Assembly (NCBI RefSeq): GCF_900091415.1
Contig: NZ_FMHU01000001.1
Span: 744,001-808,000 of the forward strand
Direction of reading: 5' to 3'
Length of the DNA: 64,000 nt
From: Micromonospora inyonensis
GTDB taxonomy: Bacteria > Actinomycetota > Actinomycetes > Mycobacteriales > Micromonosporaceae
In this document: positions 43,076-51,349 of the stretch, in pieces
Position numbering within the stretch: the first letter of the stretch is position 1
How the letters are laid out: each line of letters opens with the position of its first letter
Translations under genes and position numbers: made by a program
Notes under the pieces: model-generated
The model's input: only the letters and a program-made list of their open reading frames with translations
The model's database searches: none
Told to the model about the DNA's origin: nothing

Positions 43076-44678
43076 CGGAACCTCCGTGGGCGTCACCGGC
43101 GGCGGACGGCCGGAGCAGGGTCTTGCGCACCTTGCCGATCGCCGAGTGCGGCAACGCGTCGACGAACTCGACCGACGTCGGGCACTTGAACCGGGCCAGG
43201 TGCCGGGCACAGTGGGTGAGCAACTCCCCGGCGTCCACCGTACCGGCCGCCCTCGGCACCACGTACGCCCGGACGGTCTCGCCGGTGCGCGGGTGCGGCA
43301 CGCCCAGCACCGCCGACTCCGCCACCGCCGGATGGGCCTGGAGCACCAGTTCCACCTCGTGCGGGTACACGTTGAAGCCGTTGACCAGGATCACCTCGCG
43401 CAGGCGGTCCACCAGGAAGAGGTCGCCGTCGGCGTCGGCGTAGGCGACGTCCCCGGTGGCCCACCAGCCGTCCGGGTCCGGTCCGCCGCGTCCGTCCGGC
43501 CAGTAGCCGGCGAAGAGGTTCTCGCCCCGGACCACGATCTGGCCCGGGTCGGTGCCGGGCGAGGAGACCTCGAGGTCCATCTCGTCGGCGTCCTCCTCCG
43601 GCGGGGACACGCCGTCACGCCACAGGTCCGTCCCGTCCGGCGCGACCAGGCGCAGCCCGACACCGGGCAACGCCCGCCCGATCGAGCCGGGCTTCGGTGC
43701 CCCGGCGACCAGGGTCGAGGTGAGCACCGGGGCGGTCTCGGTGAGGCCGTACCCGACGTGCACCGGCCGATCGGCGACCGCCGCGAAGCGCGCCGCGACC
43801 GCCGGCTCCAGCGGCGCCGCACCACAGACCGCGGCCCGGACCGACGCCATCGCCGTCGCGACCGTCCCGCCCGCCTCCGCCCACGCCTGGAACATCGACG
43901 GTACGCCGACCAGCACGCTCACCCGGTGCCGGGCGATCTCGTCGAGCGCCCCGACGGTGGTGAACTCGTCGACGAGCACACCGGTGGCCCCGTGGTGCAC
44001 GACCGACCCGAGCCCGGTGTTCAGCCCGTACGCGTGGAACAGCGGCAGGGCCAGCAGCACCGTGTCGTCCGGCCCGACCACCGGCGGGGTGAGCCGGTCG
44101 ACCTGCTCGTGGTTGGCGGCCAGCGCGCGGTGCGACAGCATGGCCCCCTTGGGCCGACCCTCCGTGCCGGAGGTGTAGAGCAGGACGGCGAGGTCGTCCC
44201 CGCCCCGGGTGGACGCCACCGGCCCGGTCGCCCCGGTCGGCAGGGTGGTGTGCACGGCGGTGAGGGCGGGCAGTTCCGCCGCGATCCCGGCGACCAGCTC
44301 GACCACGGCCGAGGTGCCGACCAGCACGGTGGCGCCGGAGTCGGCCAGCACGTGACGCAGTTCGGGGCCGGTGAGCCCGGGGTTGAGCGGCACGGCGACC
44401 AGCCCCGCGCGGAGCGCGCCGAGATAGCCGAGCACGAAGTCCGGGGAGTTGGGCAGGGCGAGGGCGACCCGGGCCGGCGGCTGGCCGGAGGCCGGGTCGG
44501 TCGCCGGGACGGCCCGGGTGAGCGCGCGGGCCACCCCGTCCACTGCCGCGTCCAGTTCGGACCAGGTCAGGGTCTGGTCGCGCCAGTGCAGCGCGACCCG
44601 GTCGGGACGACGGTCGGCCGCCCGGCGTACCCGGTCGGCGAGGTTCGGCGCGGAGCTTCCCGCTGTCTGCTGCTGCAC
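43065..44678 (-). CDS. AMP-forming acyl-CoA synthetase
   Basis: A 537-residue adenylate-forming enzyme of the ANL superfamily. Motifs seen are A3 LLYTSGTEGRPKGAMLSH, A5 GYGLTETAPV, A7 WWATGDVAY, A8 VDRLREVILVNGFNVYP and A10 IGKVRKT with the catalytic Lys. It activates a carboxylate, probably a fatty acid, to an acyl-AMP and then a CoA thioester. GTG 44678 lies 8 nt after CAGACT (44687-44692) and starts just before conserved residues; the frame stays open to an ATG at 44723, so a start 15 residues longer is possible. Confidence 0.88.
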   Translation of the reverse strand: MQQQTAGSSAPNLADRVRRAADRRPDRVALHWRDQTLTWSELDAAVDGVARALTRAVPATDPASGQPPARVALALPNSPDFVLGYLGALRAGLVAVPLNPGLTGPELRHVLADSGATVLVGTSAVVELVAGIAAELPALTAVHTTLPTGATGPVASTRGGDDLAVLLYTSGTEGRPKGAMLSHRALAANHEQVDRLTPPVVGPDDTVLLALPLFHAYGLNTGLGSVVHHGATGVLVDEFTTVGALDEIARHRVSVLVGVPSMFQAWAEAGGTVATAMASVRAAVCGAAPLEPAVAARFAAVADRPVHVGYGLTETAPVLTSTLVAGAPKPGSIGRALPGVGLRLVAPDGTDLWRDGVSPPEEDADEMDLEVSSPGTDPGQIVVRGENLFAGYWPDGRGGPDPDGWWATGDVAYADADGDLFLVDRLREVILVNGFNVYPHEVELVLQAHPAVAESAVLGVPHPRTGETVRAYVVPRAAGTVDAGELLTHCARHLARFKCPTSVEFVDALPHSAIGKVRKTLLRPSAAGDAHGGSDVH

Positions 44679-44980
44679 GGTCGCTGAGTCTGGCACAGTG
44701 GGCGGGTGGCAGACCATGCCCATCGATCGGTCGGCCGGCGAGCGGGGTGCGCCACGCCGACGGCAGGCCAGCTACCAGCGGTTTTTCGCTAACCACCTTC
44801 CTGGACGAAAGTCAACCGGCTCCAACGCACAACGGGTCCGACACCGGTATGACGAGGCGGGAAATACTTCGGCTCTGTGTAACGGACTTGCCACACATGG
44901 GTGACGTTGGCCCTATCATCACTCGGGTCGACTCACCCCATTTGCCGTGAGTCGACACCCCTCAGCCCGAGGAGGCCGCC
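44679..44980. other. Intergenic region upstream of the bldN leader
   Basis: A 302-nt divergent gap. The acyl-CoA ligase promoter is at its left end. The middle (44,770-44,920) holds no convincing gene. TATCAT at 44914-44919 is a possible -10 for the bldN transcript, but I find no well-spaced -35. A 10-bp stem hairpin (44927-44956) and a GAGGAGG ribosome site (44969-44975) follow. Confidence 0.5.
44927..44956. promoter_or_regulatory. Perfect inverted repeat ahead of the bldN leader ORF
   Basis: GTCGACTCAC (44927-44936) and GTGAGTCGAC (44947-44956) are exact reverse complements around a 10-nt loop. The element lies 25 nt upstream of the leader-ORF start and just before its ribosome site. It could be a repressor operator or, if transcribed, an mRNA hairpin controlling translation. 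Confidence 0.7.
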
Positions 44981-45139
44981 GTGCCTGTGACCGTATTGGA
45001 CCAGCGCCCCACCGGGGTCGGCCGTCAGCCGACAGCGCCCGGACCAGCGCCGACCGTCCGAACCGGAGGCGAAAACGCCTCGCCGACCCCGCAGCGGGCC
45101 GGACGGACGGTGCCCCCCGGCGGGAGGGAGGCCCGGTGA
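44981..45139 (+). CDS. 52-residue leader ORF coupled to bldN
   Basis: An open frame starting GTG CCT GTG with a strong GAGGAGG ribosome site 5 nt upstream (44969-44975). Its TGA at 45137-45139 overlaps the bldN GTG (GTGA), the same overlap style used by real operons in this window. The product (VPVTVLDQRPTGVGRQ..., Pro/Gly/Arg-rich, no domain) looks like a regulatory leader rather than an enzyme; I do not recognise it. Having the only good ribosome site in the 5' region is the main evidence that it is translated. Confidence 0.55.
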   Translation: MPVTVLDQRPTGVGRQPTAPGPAPTVRTGGENASPTPQRAGRTVPPGGREAR

Positions 45140-46047
45140 CCACGTTCGGTTACGCCGAGCAACCGACGGGACTGGCCCCGCTACGCCGCGTCGACGACAC
45201 CTGGGGTCTCGGGGAGGGCGACGACGGAACCGCCAGACGGACGCGCAACCGACCCCACCCGAACGAACCCCCCTCCCGCCCCGCACCGCCCGGCGGCAAC
45301 GCGAAGTCGACCGGGGGCCGGGTAGCCGTGCCGGCCCGGCCGAGTATGCCGGCACAGGGCCGCCGGCCCGGCGACGAGGCGGACCCGGCCGCCGCCGAGA
45401 CCGCGGTCATGCCGGCGGTCCCGGCCGCCACCGCGCCGCCCGAGCCGCCGGCCGTCCCGCCGAGCCGTCCGGACCCGTCCGATCCGGCGACCGAGGTCTG
45501 GTCGCTGGTGGAGCGGGCCAAGGCCGGCGAGCCGGAGGCGTTCGGACTGCTCTACGACCGGTACGTCGACACCGTCTTCCGGTTCGTCTACTTCCGGGTC
45601 GGCAACCGCCAGCTCGCCGAGGACCTCACCTCCGACACGTTCCTGCGGGCACTCAAGCGGATCGGCAGCTTCACCTGGCAGGGGCGGGATCTCGGCGCCT
45701 GGCTGGTGACGATCGCCCGGAACCTGGTCGCCGACCACTTCAAGTCCGGCCGGTACCGGCTGGAGGTGACCACCGGCGACGTCATGGACGCCGACCGCGA
45801 GGACCGGGGCCCCGAGGGGAGCCCGGAGGCGGCCGTGGTCGAGCACATCACCAACGTGGCCCTGCTGACCGCCGTCAAGCAGCTCAACCCGGAGCAGCAG
45901 GAGTGCATCGTGCTCCGGTTCCTCCAGGGGTTCTCGGTCGCGGAGACGGCGAGGGCGATGGGCAAGAACGAGGGCGCCATCAAGGCCCTCCAGTACCGCG
46001 CGGTACGCGCCCTGGCCCGCCTGCTGCCGGACGGCTTCCAGCCCTAG
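45136..46047 (+). CDS. bldN: ECF sigma factor BldN
   Basis: A 303-residue ECF sigma factor. Residues about 1-115 are a Pro/Gly/Arg-rich extension. Region 2 (ERAKAGEPEAFGLLYDRYVD ... LTSDTFLRALKRIGSF) and region 4 (LNPEQQECIVLRFLQGFSVAETARAMGKNEGAIKALQYRAV) follow, joined by a linker containing RLEVTTGDVMDAD, which I recognise from Streptomyces BldN. There BldN directs aerial-development genes and is made as a pro-protein with a long N-terminus; the extension here may be processed likewise. GTG 45136 has GGGAGGGAGG upstream. The neighbouring rsbN-like gene supports the call; the in-frame GTG at 44947 is less likely. Confidence 0.85.
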   Translation: MTTFGYAEQPTGLAPLRRVDDTWGLGEGDDGTARRTRNRPHPNEPPSRPAPPGGNAKSTGGRVAVPARPSMPAQGRRPGDEADPAAAETAVMPAVPAATAPPEPPAVPPSRPDPSDPATEVWSLVERAKAGEPEAFGLLYDRYVDTVFRFVYFRVGNRQLAEDLTSDTFLRALKRIGSFTWQGRDLGAWLVTIARNLVADHFKSGRYRLEVTTGDVMDADREDRGPEGSPEAAVVEHITNVALLTAVKQLNPEQQECIVLRFLQGFSVAETARAMGKNEGAIKALQYRAVRALARLLPDGFQP

Positions 46048-46093
46048 CCCCGCCGCCACGTCTGCACCGGCGGGTTCACACCTGCCGGAAGAC

Positions 46094-46109
46094 AGTGATG
46101 GCCATCACT
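46094..46109. promoter_or_regulatory. 16-bp perfect palindrome upstream of rsbN
   Basis: AGTGATGGCCATCACT reads the same on both strands. It is centred about 36 bp upstream of the candidate -35 and about 50 bp after the bldN stop. A dimeric activator or repressor site is the natural reading; I do not know the protein. Confidence 0.6.
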
Positions 46110-46134
46110 CCTCTCCATTCCGGGTGCCCAGCCC

Positions 46135-46163
46135 CGTAACCACGGCCCGGTACCGACCGTTTC
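46135..46163 (+). promoter_or_regulatory. Candidate BldN-type promoter for rsbN
   Basis: CGTAAC (46135-46140) and CGTTTC (46158-46163) are spaced 17 nt apart. BldN promoters in Streptomyces have a CGTAAC-like -35 and a CGTT-like -10, and rsbN there is a BldN target, so autoregulation of the anti-sigma gene is likely. The predicted transcript leader to the GTG at 46252 is about 80 nt. Confidence 0.6.
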
Positions 46164-46251
46164 TCCCGGTGCGACCGGTGTTCGCCTCGGCAGGCTCCCA
46201 GTTGGGACCACACCGGCCGGACGACCGTGACCAGTGAGAGGAGTGCCTGCG

Positions 46252-47145
46252 GTGGACAGCAACCTCTTCTCCCGTCGGCGTGCCGAGCGTTTCGCACAAC
46301 TGCTCGACGAGGCCAACGGCGGCCGCCGGCACCACGTACGCTCCCGGGTCGACGACCGCCTGGGCGACCTGGTCGGTCTCGGCCGACAGCTCGGTGCCGC
46401 CGCCCCGCCGGTCGAGGTGGACGCGGACTTCCGTACCGGGCTACGGGCGATGCTGGTGGCCACCGTGGAACGTGAGGGCGTCGGCACCACGGCCGCCCCG
46501 ACGGCCGGGGCCGGACCGGCCGGTCGGCGGACGGCCGCCGGGCCGTCCCCGCGCGGTCCGCTCCTGCCCCCGGTCACCGCCCGCCGGGCCCGCGCCCGGG
46601 GTGCCATCCTGGTCGGGGTCGCCGTCGGTGCCGTGGCCGTCTCGGGCATCTCGGCGGCGAGCGAGAACGCCGTCCCCGGCGACGCCCTGTACGGCATGAA
46701 ACGGTCCACCGAACGGGCCCAGCTCGCCCTGGCCAGTTCGGACCTGGGCCGGGGACAGCTCTTCCTGGACTTCGCCCGGACCCGACTCGCCGAGGCGAGC
46801 GAGGTGCGGGGTGACCGGGCGGCTTTCGAGGCGATCCTCGACGACATGGACGAGGACACCCGCCAGGGCGTGCAACTGCTGACCAGCACGGCGGTGCAGC
46901 GCACCGACGCCGCCGGCCTGGACGCCGTCGACACCTTCGTCACCGGGCAGCGCCGGGCGGTGGCCGCCCTGCTGGACGGGGCGTCCCGCGCCGAGCGGGA
47001 CCGGACCCGGCGGTCCCTGACCCTGCTCGACGCGGCGGGACAGCGTGCCGACGCGCTGCGGGCGGCCCTGACCTGCGGTGCCCCGCAGACGGGTACGACC
47101 GACGCCCTCGGCCCGACCGCCGGCTCCTGCCCGACCGACCGCTGA
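46252..47145 (+). CDS. rsbN: RsbN-like anti-sigma factor (DUF5667)
   Basis: A 297-residue bitopic membrane protein. A cytoplasmic N-terminus (residues 1-110; SNLFSRRRAERFAQLLDEANG opens the sigma-binding part) is followed by one transmembrane helix (AILVGVAVGAVAVSGISAAS, about 124-145) and an extracytoplasmic helical DUF5667 domain beginning SENAVPGDALYGMKRSTERA. In Streptomyces RsbN binds and holds BldN at the membrane. There is no zinc anti-sigma motif. GTG 46252 has GAGAGGAG 8 nt upstream. Confidence 0.82.
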   Translation: MDSNLFSRRRAERFAQLLDEANGGRRHHVRSRVDDRLGDLVGLGRQLGAAAPPVEVDADFRTGLRAMLVATVEREGVGTTAAPTAGAGPAGRRTAAGPSPRGPLLPPVTARRARARGAILVGVAVGAVAVSGISAASENAVPGDALYGMKRSTERAQLALASSDLGRGQLFLDFARTRLAEASEVRGDRAAFEAILDDMDEDTRQGVQLLTSTAVQRTDAAGLDAVDTFVTGQRRAVAALLDGASRAERDRTRRSLTLLDAAGQRADALRAALTCGAPQTGTTDALGPTAGSCPTDR

Positions 47146-47300
47146 CCGGCGCCCGGGTACGCCGCAGCGCCCGTCAGCCGCGATCTTCCTTGGCTAGTCT
47201 CGCGGGTGGCAGACGTCGTGCCGCTCGCGGCGGGGCGTCGCGCCGGACCGGTCCGCCGCACACCGCGCCGGCCGGTGCGTCGAGCGGAGGGAGTACCTGC

Positions 47301-48176
47301 GTGGCCCGGAGCCGAAAGGTGACCGTCAGTACGGACGCCCACGGGCACACCGCGGGTTGGGCTCCCACCGAGTTGGAGCCACCCGGTCGCCCCGAACCCG
47401 ACCCGACCGCCGCGGCCTTCTTCGACGTCGACAACACGATGATGCAGGGCGCCTCGATCTACTGGTTCGCCCGGGGGCTCGCCGCCCGGAAGTACTTCAC
47501 CGCCGGCGACCTGGCCCGGTTCGCCTGGCGGCAGCTCCGGTTCCGACTGCTCGCGACCGAGCACGCCGGGGACATGACGCACGCCAAGGAGGCCGCCCTC
47601 GCGTTCGTCGAGGGCTGGCGGGTGGACGACGTCGAACGGCTCACCGAGGAGATCTTCGACGAGCTGATGGCCCCACGGATCTGGGCCGGCACCCGCAAGC
47701 TGGCCCTGCGCCACCTCGACGAGGGAATGCGGGTCTGGCTGGTCAGTGCCGCGCCGGTGGAGATCGGCCGGGTGATCGCCACCCGGCTCGGCCTGACCGG
47801 GGCGATCGGCACGGTCGCCGAGATCGTCGACGGCGCGTACACCGGGCGGCTGGTCGGCGACCTGATGCACGGCGCAGCCAAGGCCGAGGCGGTCACCCAG
47901 CTCGCAGCCGTGGAGGGGCTGATCCTGTCGCGCTGTGTCGCCTACAGCGACTCCGCCAACGACCTGCCGATGCTCTCGGCGGTCGGACGGGCGGTCGCGG
48001 TCAACCCGGACGGGATGCTGCTGCGTACTGCCCGGGAGCGGGGCTGGGAGATCCGGGACTTCCGTACCGGCCGCCGGGCGGCCCGGATCGCCGTACCGTC
48101 GACGGCCGCCGCCGGGCTGCTGGCCGGGGCGGTCAGCGCCGGGGTGGCTCTGCACCGTCGGCGGCACCTCCGTTGA
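47301..48176 (+). CDS. HAD-IB family hydrolase (SerB-like)
   Basis: A 291-residue HAD subfamily IB protein. Motif I is AAFFDVDNTMMQG, motif II is VWLVSAAP, the Lys motif is in KAEAV and motif IV is YSDSANDLPML. A C-terminal hydrophobic helix (STAAAGLLAGAVSAGVAL) may anchor it to the membrane. Homologues linked to acyltransferases in actinobacteria are often annotated as phosphoserine or lysophospholipid phosphatases; the substrate is unknown. GTG 47301 has GGAGGGAG upstream; GTG 47319 overlaps the stop of a 38-codon ORF and is an alternative. Confidence 0.85.
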   Translation: MARSRKVTVSTDAHGHTAGWAPTELEPPGRPEPDPTAAAFFDVDNTMMQGASIYWFARGLAARKYFTAGDLARFAWRQLRFRLLATEHAGDMTHAKEAALAFVEGWRVDDVERLTEEIFDELMAPRIWAGTRKLALRHLDEGMRVWLVSAAPVEIGRVIATRLGLTGAIGTVAEIVDGAYTGRLVGDLMHGAAKAEAVTQLAAVEGLILSRCVAYSDSANDLPMLSAVGRAVAVNPDGMLLRTARERGWEIRDFRTGRRAARIAVPSTAAAGLLAGAVSAGVALHRRRHLR

Positions 48177-49318
48177 CCCGGCGCCGGTGGCCGGTGGCGG
48201 TACGGCTGCCGGGCCCGGCCCGGCGCTACCGTCCCGGGCTGGCCGGGCTCGCCGTGGCCATCACCGCCGGCACCGCGCTGGTCACGCTGCCGCAGGCCGG
48301 TCCCCCACCCGCCGAACCGGCACCGCCGCCCGCCGGGGTGGAGCAGGAGTGGCCCCGGGCGGTACGGCGGGACCTGCCGGCCCGGCTCGCCGACGGCACG
48401 GCGTACAGCCCGGTCTGGTTCCTCGACCCGGCCACCTCGATCGGCACCGCGCCCAGCCCCGACGGACGTCACCTGCGACTGCTGCGGCGGTCCGCCGACG
48501 GCGTGGTCCGTCAACTGCGCCGGCTGCCCGAGTCCGGGAGCCCGCAGTACGCCGGGTTCACCGGCTCCGGAACGGTCGTGGCGTGGGCGGAGACCACCAC
48601 CGGCCCGGACGGCCGGGGGCGGACCGAGCTGTGGACGGTGGAGCCGGGGTCGGACCGGCCGGCCCGGCGGGTGAGCACGGACGGCGGCGACGTCCTCTTC
48701 TTCAACTCCCGGCACGACCTGGTGATCGACTCGGGTCGGCTGCACTGGGTCGCGGCGGCCCCCGGCACCGCTCCGGCGACCGAGGTGCGCTCGGTGCCGT
48801 TGGCCGGCGGCCGGGTCGCGGTGCGAACCGAGCCGGGAGCCTGGACGCTGTCGGCGTGGCCGTGGCTGGTGAGCGCGGCGACCGGCGGCACCGGACCGGT
48901 GCGGCTGCGCCACCTCGTCGACGGTACGGAGCACACGGTGCCCGCCGGCCCGGAGGAGCTGCTCAGCTGCGGCCCGGTCTGGTGCCGGGCGCTGGTGCCG
49001 GTCGGGGCGGGGGCGGGCCGGCTGGACCTGTTCCGCCCGGACGGCCGGGACCGGCACCGGGTGGCCGGCGGGGACACCCATGCCGCACTGGTCGACGTGG
49101 CGGTGCGGGACCGTTTCGAGGTACTCCTGCGCACCGACCCGGCGGGAGCCCCCGGCGGTGGATCGCAGCTACGGCTGTACGACGTCACCCGGCGGCGGAC
49201 GCTGGTGGTGGCCGACGGGGTGGATCTGGTGCTCTGCCGGGGCGACGTGCTCTGGTGGTCCGGTGGCGGGCGCGAGGCGACCGGCTGGCACACCCTGGAC
49301 CTGCGCACCCTGACCTGA
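48173..49318 (+). CDS. Membrane-anchored beta-propeller-like protein of unknown function
   Basis: A 381-residue protein. An N-terminal basic stretch and hydrophobic helix (PGLAGLAVAITAGTALVTLP) should export or anchor it; Pro/Ala-rich residues then lead into a run of repeated beta-strands (for example SPDGRHLRLLRRS, GTVVAWAET, RLHWVAAAPG, DVLWWSGGG) suggestive of a propeller. I recognise no enzyme motif. TTG 48173 overlaps the HAD stop (TTGA); GTG 48194 is a more conventional alternative. It may depend on translational coupling from the HAD gene. Confidence 0.6.
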   Translation: MTRRRWPVAVRLPGPARRYRPGLAGLAVAITAGTALVTLPQAGPPPAEPAPPPAGVEQEWPRAVRRDLPARLADGTAYSPVWFLDPATSIGTAPSPDGRHLRLLRRSADGVVRQLRRLPESGSPQYAGFTGSGTVVAWAETTTGPDGRGRTELWTVEPGSDRPARRVSTDGGDVLFFNSRHDLVIDSGRLHWVAAAPGTAPATEVRSVPLAGGRVAVRTEPGAWTLSAWPWLVSAATGGTGPVRLRHLVDGTEHTVPAGPEELLSCGPVWCRALVPVGAGAGRLDLFRPDGRDRHRVAGGDTHAALVDVAVRDRFEVLLRTDPAGAPGGGSQLRLYDVTRRRTLVVADGVDLVLCRGDVLWWSGGGREATGWHTLDLRTLT

Positions 49319-49323
49319 GCGGG

Positions 49324-50277
49324 TCAGACGTTCACGTGGAAGTGCACCGCGAAGTAGCCGGTGTTCGCCGTGGAGTTGGACGCCTCCACGCCGACCCACC
49401 CGTGGAACGTCCCGTTGTCGCCGATCACCTGGAGCTGCGGCTTGCGGTGCGACCCGCCGGTGTAGCAGGTGCTCGACGTCAGGCAGGTGCACCAGTGCTC
49501 GTAGAAGTTCCGCCGGCCCGATCCCGCGAGGTAGTAGCGGATCGGGGAGGAGGTCGCGCCGTTCGGGCAGGACGAGCAGGTGGTGGTCGGTGGGCTGAGC
49601 CAGCTCAGGCAGTTCCCGTTGCACCGGGCGAACGACCGGAGGTCCATCCCGCTGGGGCCGGCGGCACCGGTGCTGCCGCTGTAGCCGGCGTACCGGCCGG
49701 TGTACTGGGCCAGCGGGATGTTGCTGACCGGCGTGTACGCGTCGTTCGAGGCGGAGCTGCCGAAGCCCCAGCCGACGGTGACCCCGTAGTTGGAGCTGAC
49801 GAAGTCGAGCCGGGCGAGGTCGCTGGCGGGCTGGCTGACCCGCCAGGTCTCCTGGACGTTCCCGCTCCAGGTGATGGTGAGGGTGTCACCGGAGTTGGTG
49901 TACGTGCCGGCGAGGGACTTCACGGTGGCACCGGGCTGGAACCCGGCGGCCGTACGCACCTCGCAGTCGTGGCCGGCGCAGCCGGTCGTCCGGACGCCCG
50001 TGCCGGCGGCCCCGACGGCGGTGGCCCGGTTCCAGTAGAAGAAGCTCTCGGTGACCGTGCCGTCGCCGAAGAAGTAGTAGGTGGCCAGCCGGACCCAGAC
50101 CGGACCGGTGGCGGGCGCACCCTGGGCGGGGATGGCTCCGAGCGCGACGCTGTAGATACGTCGCCCGCCCGGGTAGTCGACGGCCTGCGCGGGTGCCGGC
50201 AGGAGAACCGCCCCCAGGAGCAGTGCGACAAGCGCTGCCGAGAGGCGCCGCCAGGTGGCTTTCCGTCGGTTGTCCAT
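49324..50277 (-). CDS. Secreted Cys-rich protein of unknown function
   Basis: A 317-residue exported protein. A classical signal peptide ends near ALLLGAVLLPAPAQA (residue 32). The mature part is Gly/Ser/Thr/Tyr-rich and contains nine or more Cys residues in small groups (CAGHDC, CNGNC, CSSC, CTCLTSSTC), suggesting a disulfide-stabilised extracellular fold. No family is recognised. Its stop is 6 nt from the convergent propeller-like gene stop, so the two transcripts meet here. Confidence 0.6.
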   Translation of the reverse strand: MDNRRKATWRRLSAALVALLLGAVLLPAPAQAVDYPGGRRIYSVALGAIPAQGAPATGPVWVRLATYYFFGDGTVTESFFYWNRATAVGAAGTGVRTTGCAGHDCEVRTAAGFQPGATVKSLAGTYTNSGDTLTITWSGNVQETWRVSQPASDLARLDFVSSNYGVTVGWGFGSSASNDAYTPVSNIPLAQYTGRYAGYSGSTGAAGPSGMDLRSFARCNGNCLSWLSPPTTTCSSCPNGATSSPIRYYLAGSGRRNFYEHWCTCLTSSTCYTGGSHRKPQLQVIGDNGTFHGWVGVEASNSTANTGYFAVHFHVNV

Positions 50278-50371
50278 CCGCCACGTCCCTCCACCGTCGA
50301 CCAGCCTGACGTAGCGTAACCGATCGATGTCAGCCGCGTGGTCCGGCGACGGGGGCGCCAGCGCTCGCGGG

Positions 50372-51349
50372 TCAGGGGCCGAACGGGTCGGGACGGCGTT
50401 CCAGGAGCTGGTGGAGGGTCTGCTGGATGGTCTCCCGGACCTGGTCGGCGAGGTTGAACACGACCAGCGGGTCGTCCGCCGAGTCGGTCAGGTGCGCGGT
50501 GGGGATCGGCGGGCAGAACTGGATCATCCACTTGCTCGGCAGCGGCACCAGGCCCAGCGGCCCCAGCCAGGGGAAGGTCGGGGTGACCGGGAAGTAGGGG
50601 AGCTTGAGCAGGCGCGCGAGCGGCTTGAGGTCGGCCAGCATCGGGTAGGTCTCCTCGGCGCCGACGATGGCCACCGGGACGATCGGCGTGCCGGTACGCA
50701 GCGCCGCCGAAACGAAGCCGCCCCGGCCGAAGCGTTGCAGCTTGTACCGGTCGGAGTAGAGCTTGCCGATGCCCTTGAACCCCTCCGGGAAGACGCCGAC
50801 CAGCTCACCGTTGCGCAGCAGCCGCTCGGCGTCCGGGTTACAGGCGACCGTACCGCCGGACTTGCGGGCCACCTCGGAGACGACCGGCATCCGGAAGACC
50901 AGGTCCGCGCCGAGCAGCCGGAGGAACCGGCGCTCGGGGTGCTGGTCGTGCAGGGCCGCGGAGAGGATCAACGCGTCCAACGCGACGGTGCCGGAGTGGT
51001 TGCCGACCACCAGCCCGGCCCCGTCGACGGGTACGTGCTCCAGCCCGGTGACCTCGGTGCGGAACCAGTCCCGGTAGAGCACCCGCAGCAGCGGGTGGAA
51101 GACCGCCTCGGTGAGATCCGGGTCGAAGCCGAACTCGTCGATCTCGTAGTCGCCGGAGAGCCGGCGACGCAGGAAGGCCAGGCCCTGGGCGACCCGGCGG
51201 TCCCACTGGTCGAGCGGGCGGCCCGGCACGGCCGGGGGATCCGGGTGGTGGCCGTTGCGGCGGGCTGGTCGGGCCAGGTCGGTGGCGTCCGGCGGCTGGA
51301 ACGGCCGCCCCACCGGCACGTCCCGCTCGGTCCCGTCGGGCCGGCTCAC
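50372..51349 (-). CDS. Lysophospholipid acyltransferase family protein
   Basis: A 325-residue membrane-associated acyltransferase. The family block is NHSGTVALDALIL, where H and D are seven residues apart, as in the HSG..LD subgroup, instead of the canonical H-x4-D; VFPEGFKG is the substrate-binding motif and RTGTPIVPVAIVGAEE follows. It probably acylates a lysophospholipid or related alcohol at the inner membrane. It overlaps the epimerase gene by 4 nt and lies in the bldN neighbourhood near a HAD-IB phosphatase, a combination common in actinobacteria. Confidence 0.85.
   Translation of the reverse strand: MSRPDGTERDVPVGRPFQPPDATDLARPARRNGHHPDPPAVPGRPLDQWDRRVAQGLAFLRRRLSGDYEIDEFGFDPDLTEAVFHPLLRVLYRDWFRTEVTGLEHVPVDGAGLVVGNHSGTVALDALILSAALHDQHPERRFLRLLGADLVFRMPVVSEVARKSGGTVACNPDAERLLRNGELVGVFPEGFKGIGKLYSDRYKLQRFGRGGFVSAALRTGTPIVPVAIVGAEETYPMLADLKPLARLLKLPYFPVTPTFPWLGPLGLVPLPSKWMIQFCPPIPTAHLTDSADDPLVVFNLADQVRETIQQTLHQLLERRPDPFGP

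Noticed and set aside
44927..44956. Hairpin as a BldD/c-di-GMP box
   Set aside because: The arms do not match the BldD consensus at several required positions.
47206..47322. A 38-codon ORF before the HAD-IB gene ending in a GTGA overlap
   Set aside because: TAGTCT spacing is only 5 nt, and GTG 47301 with a good ribosome site explains the gene better; kept only as an alternative.
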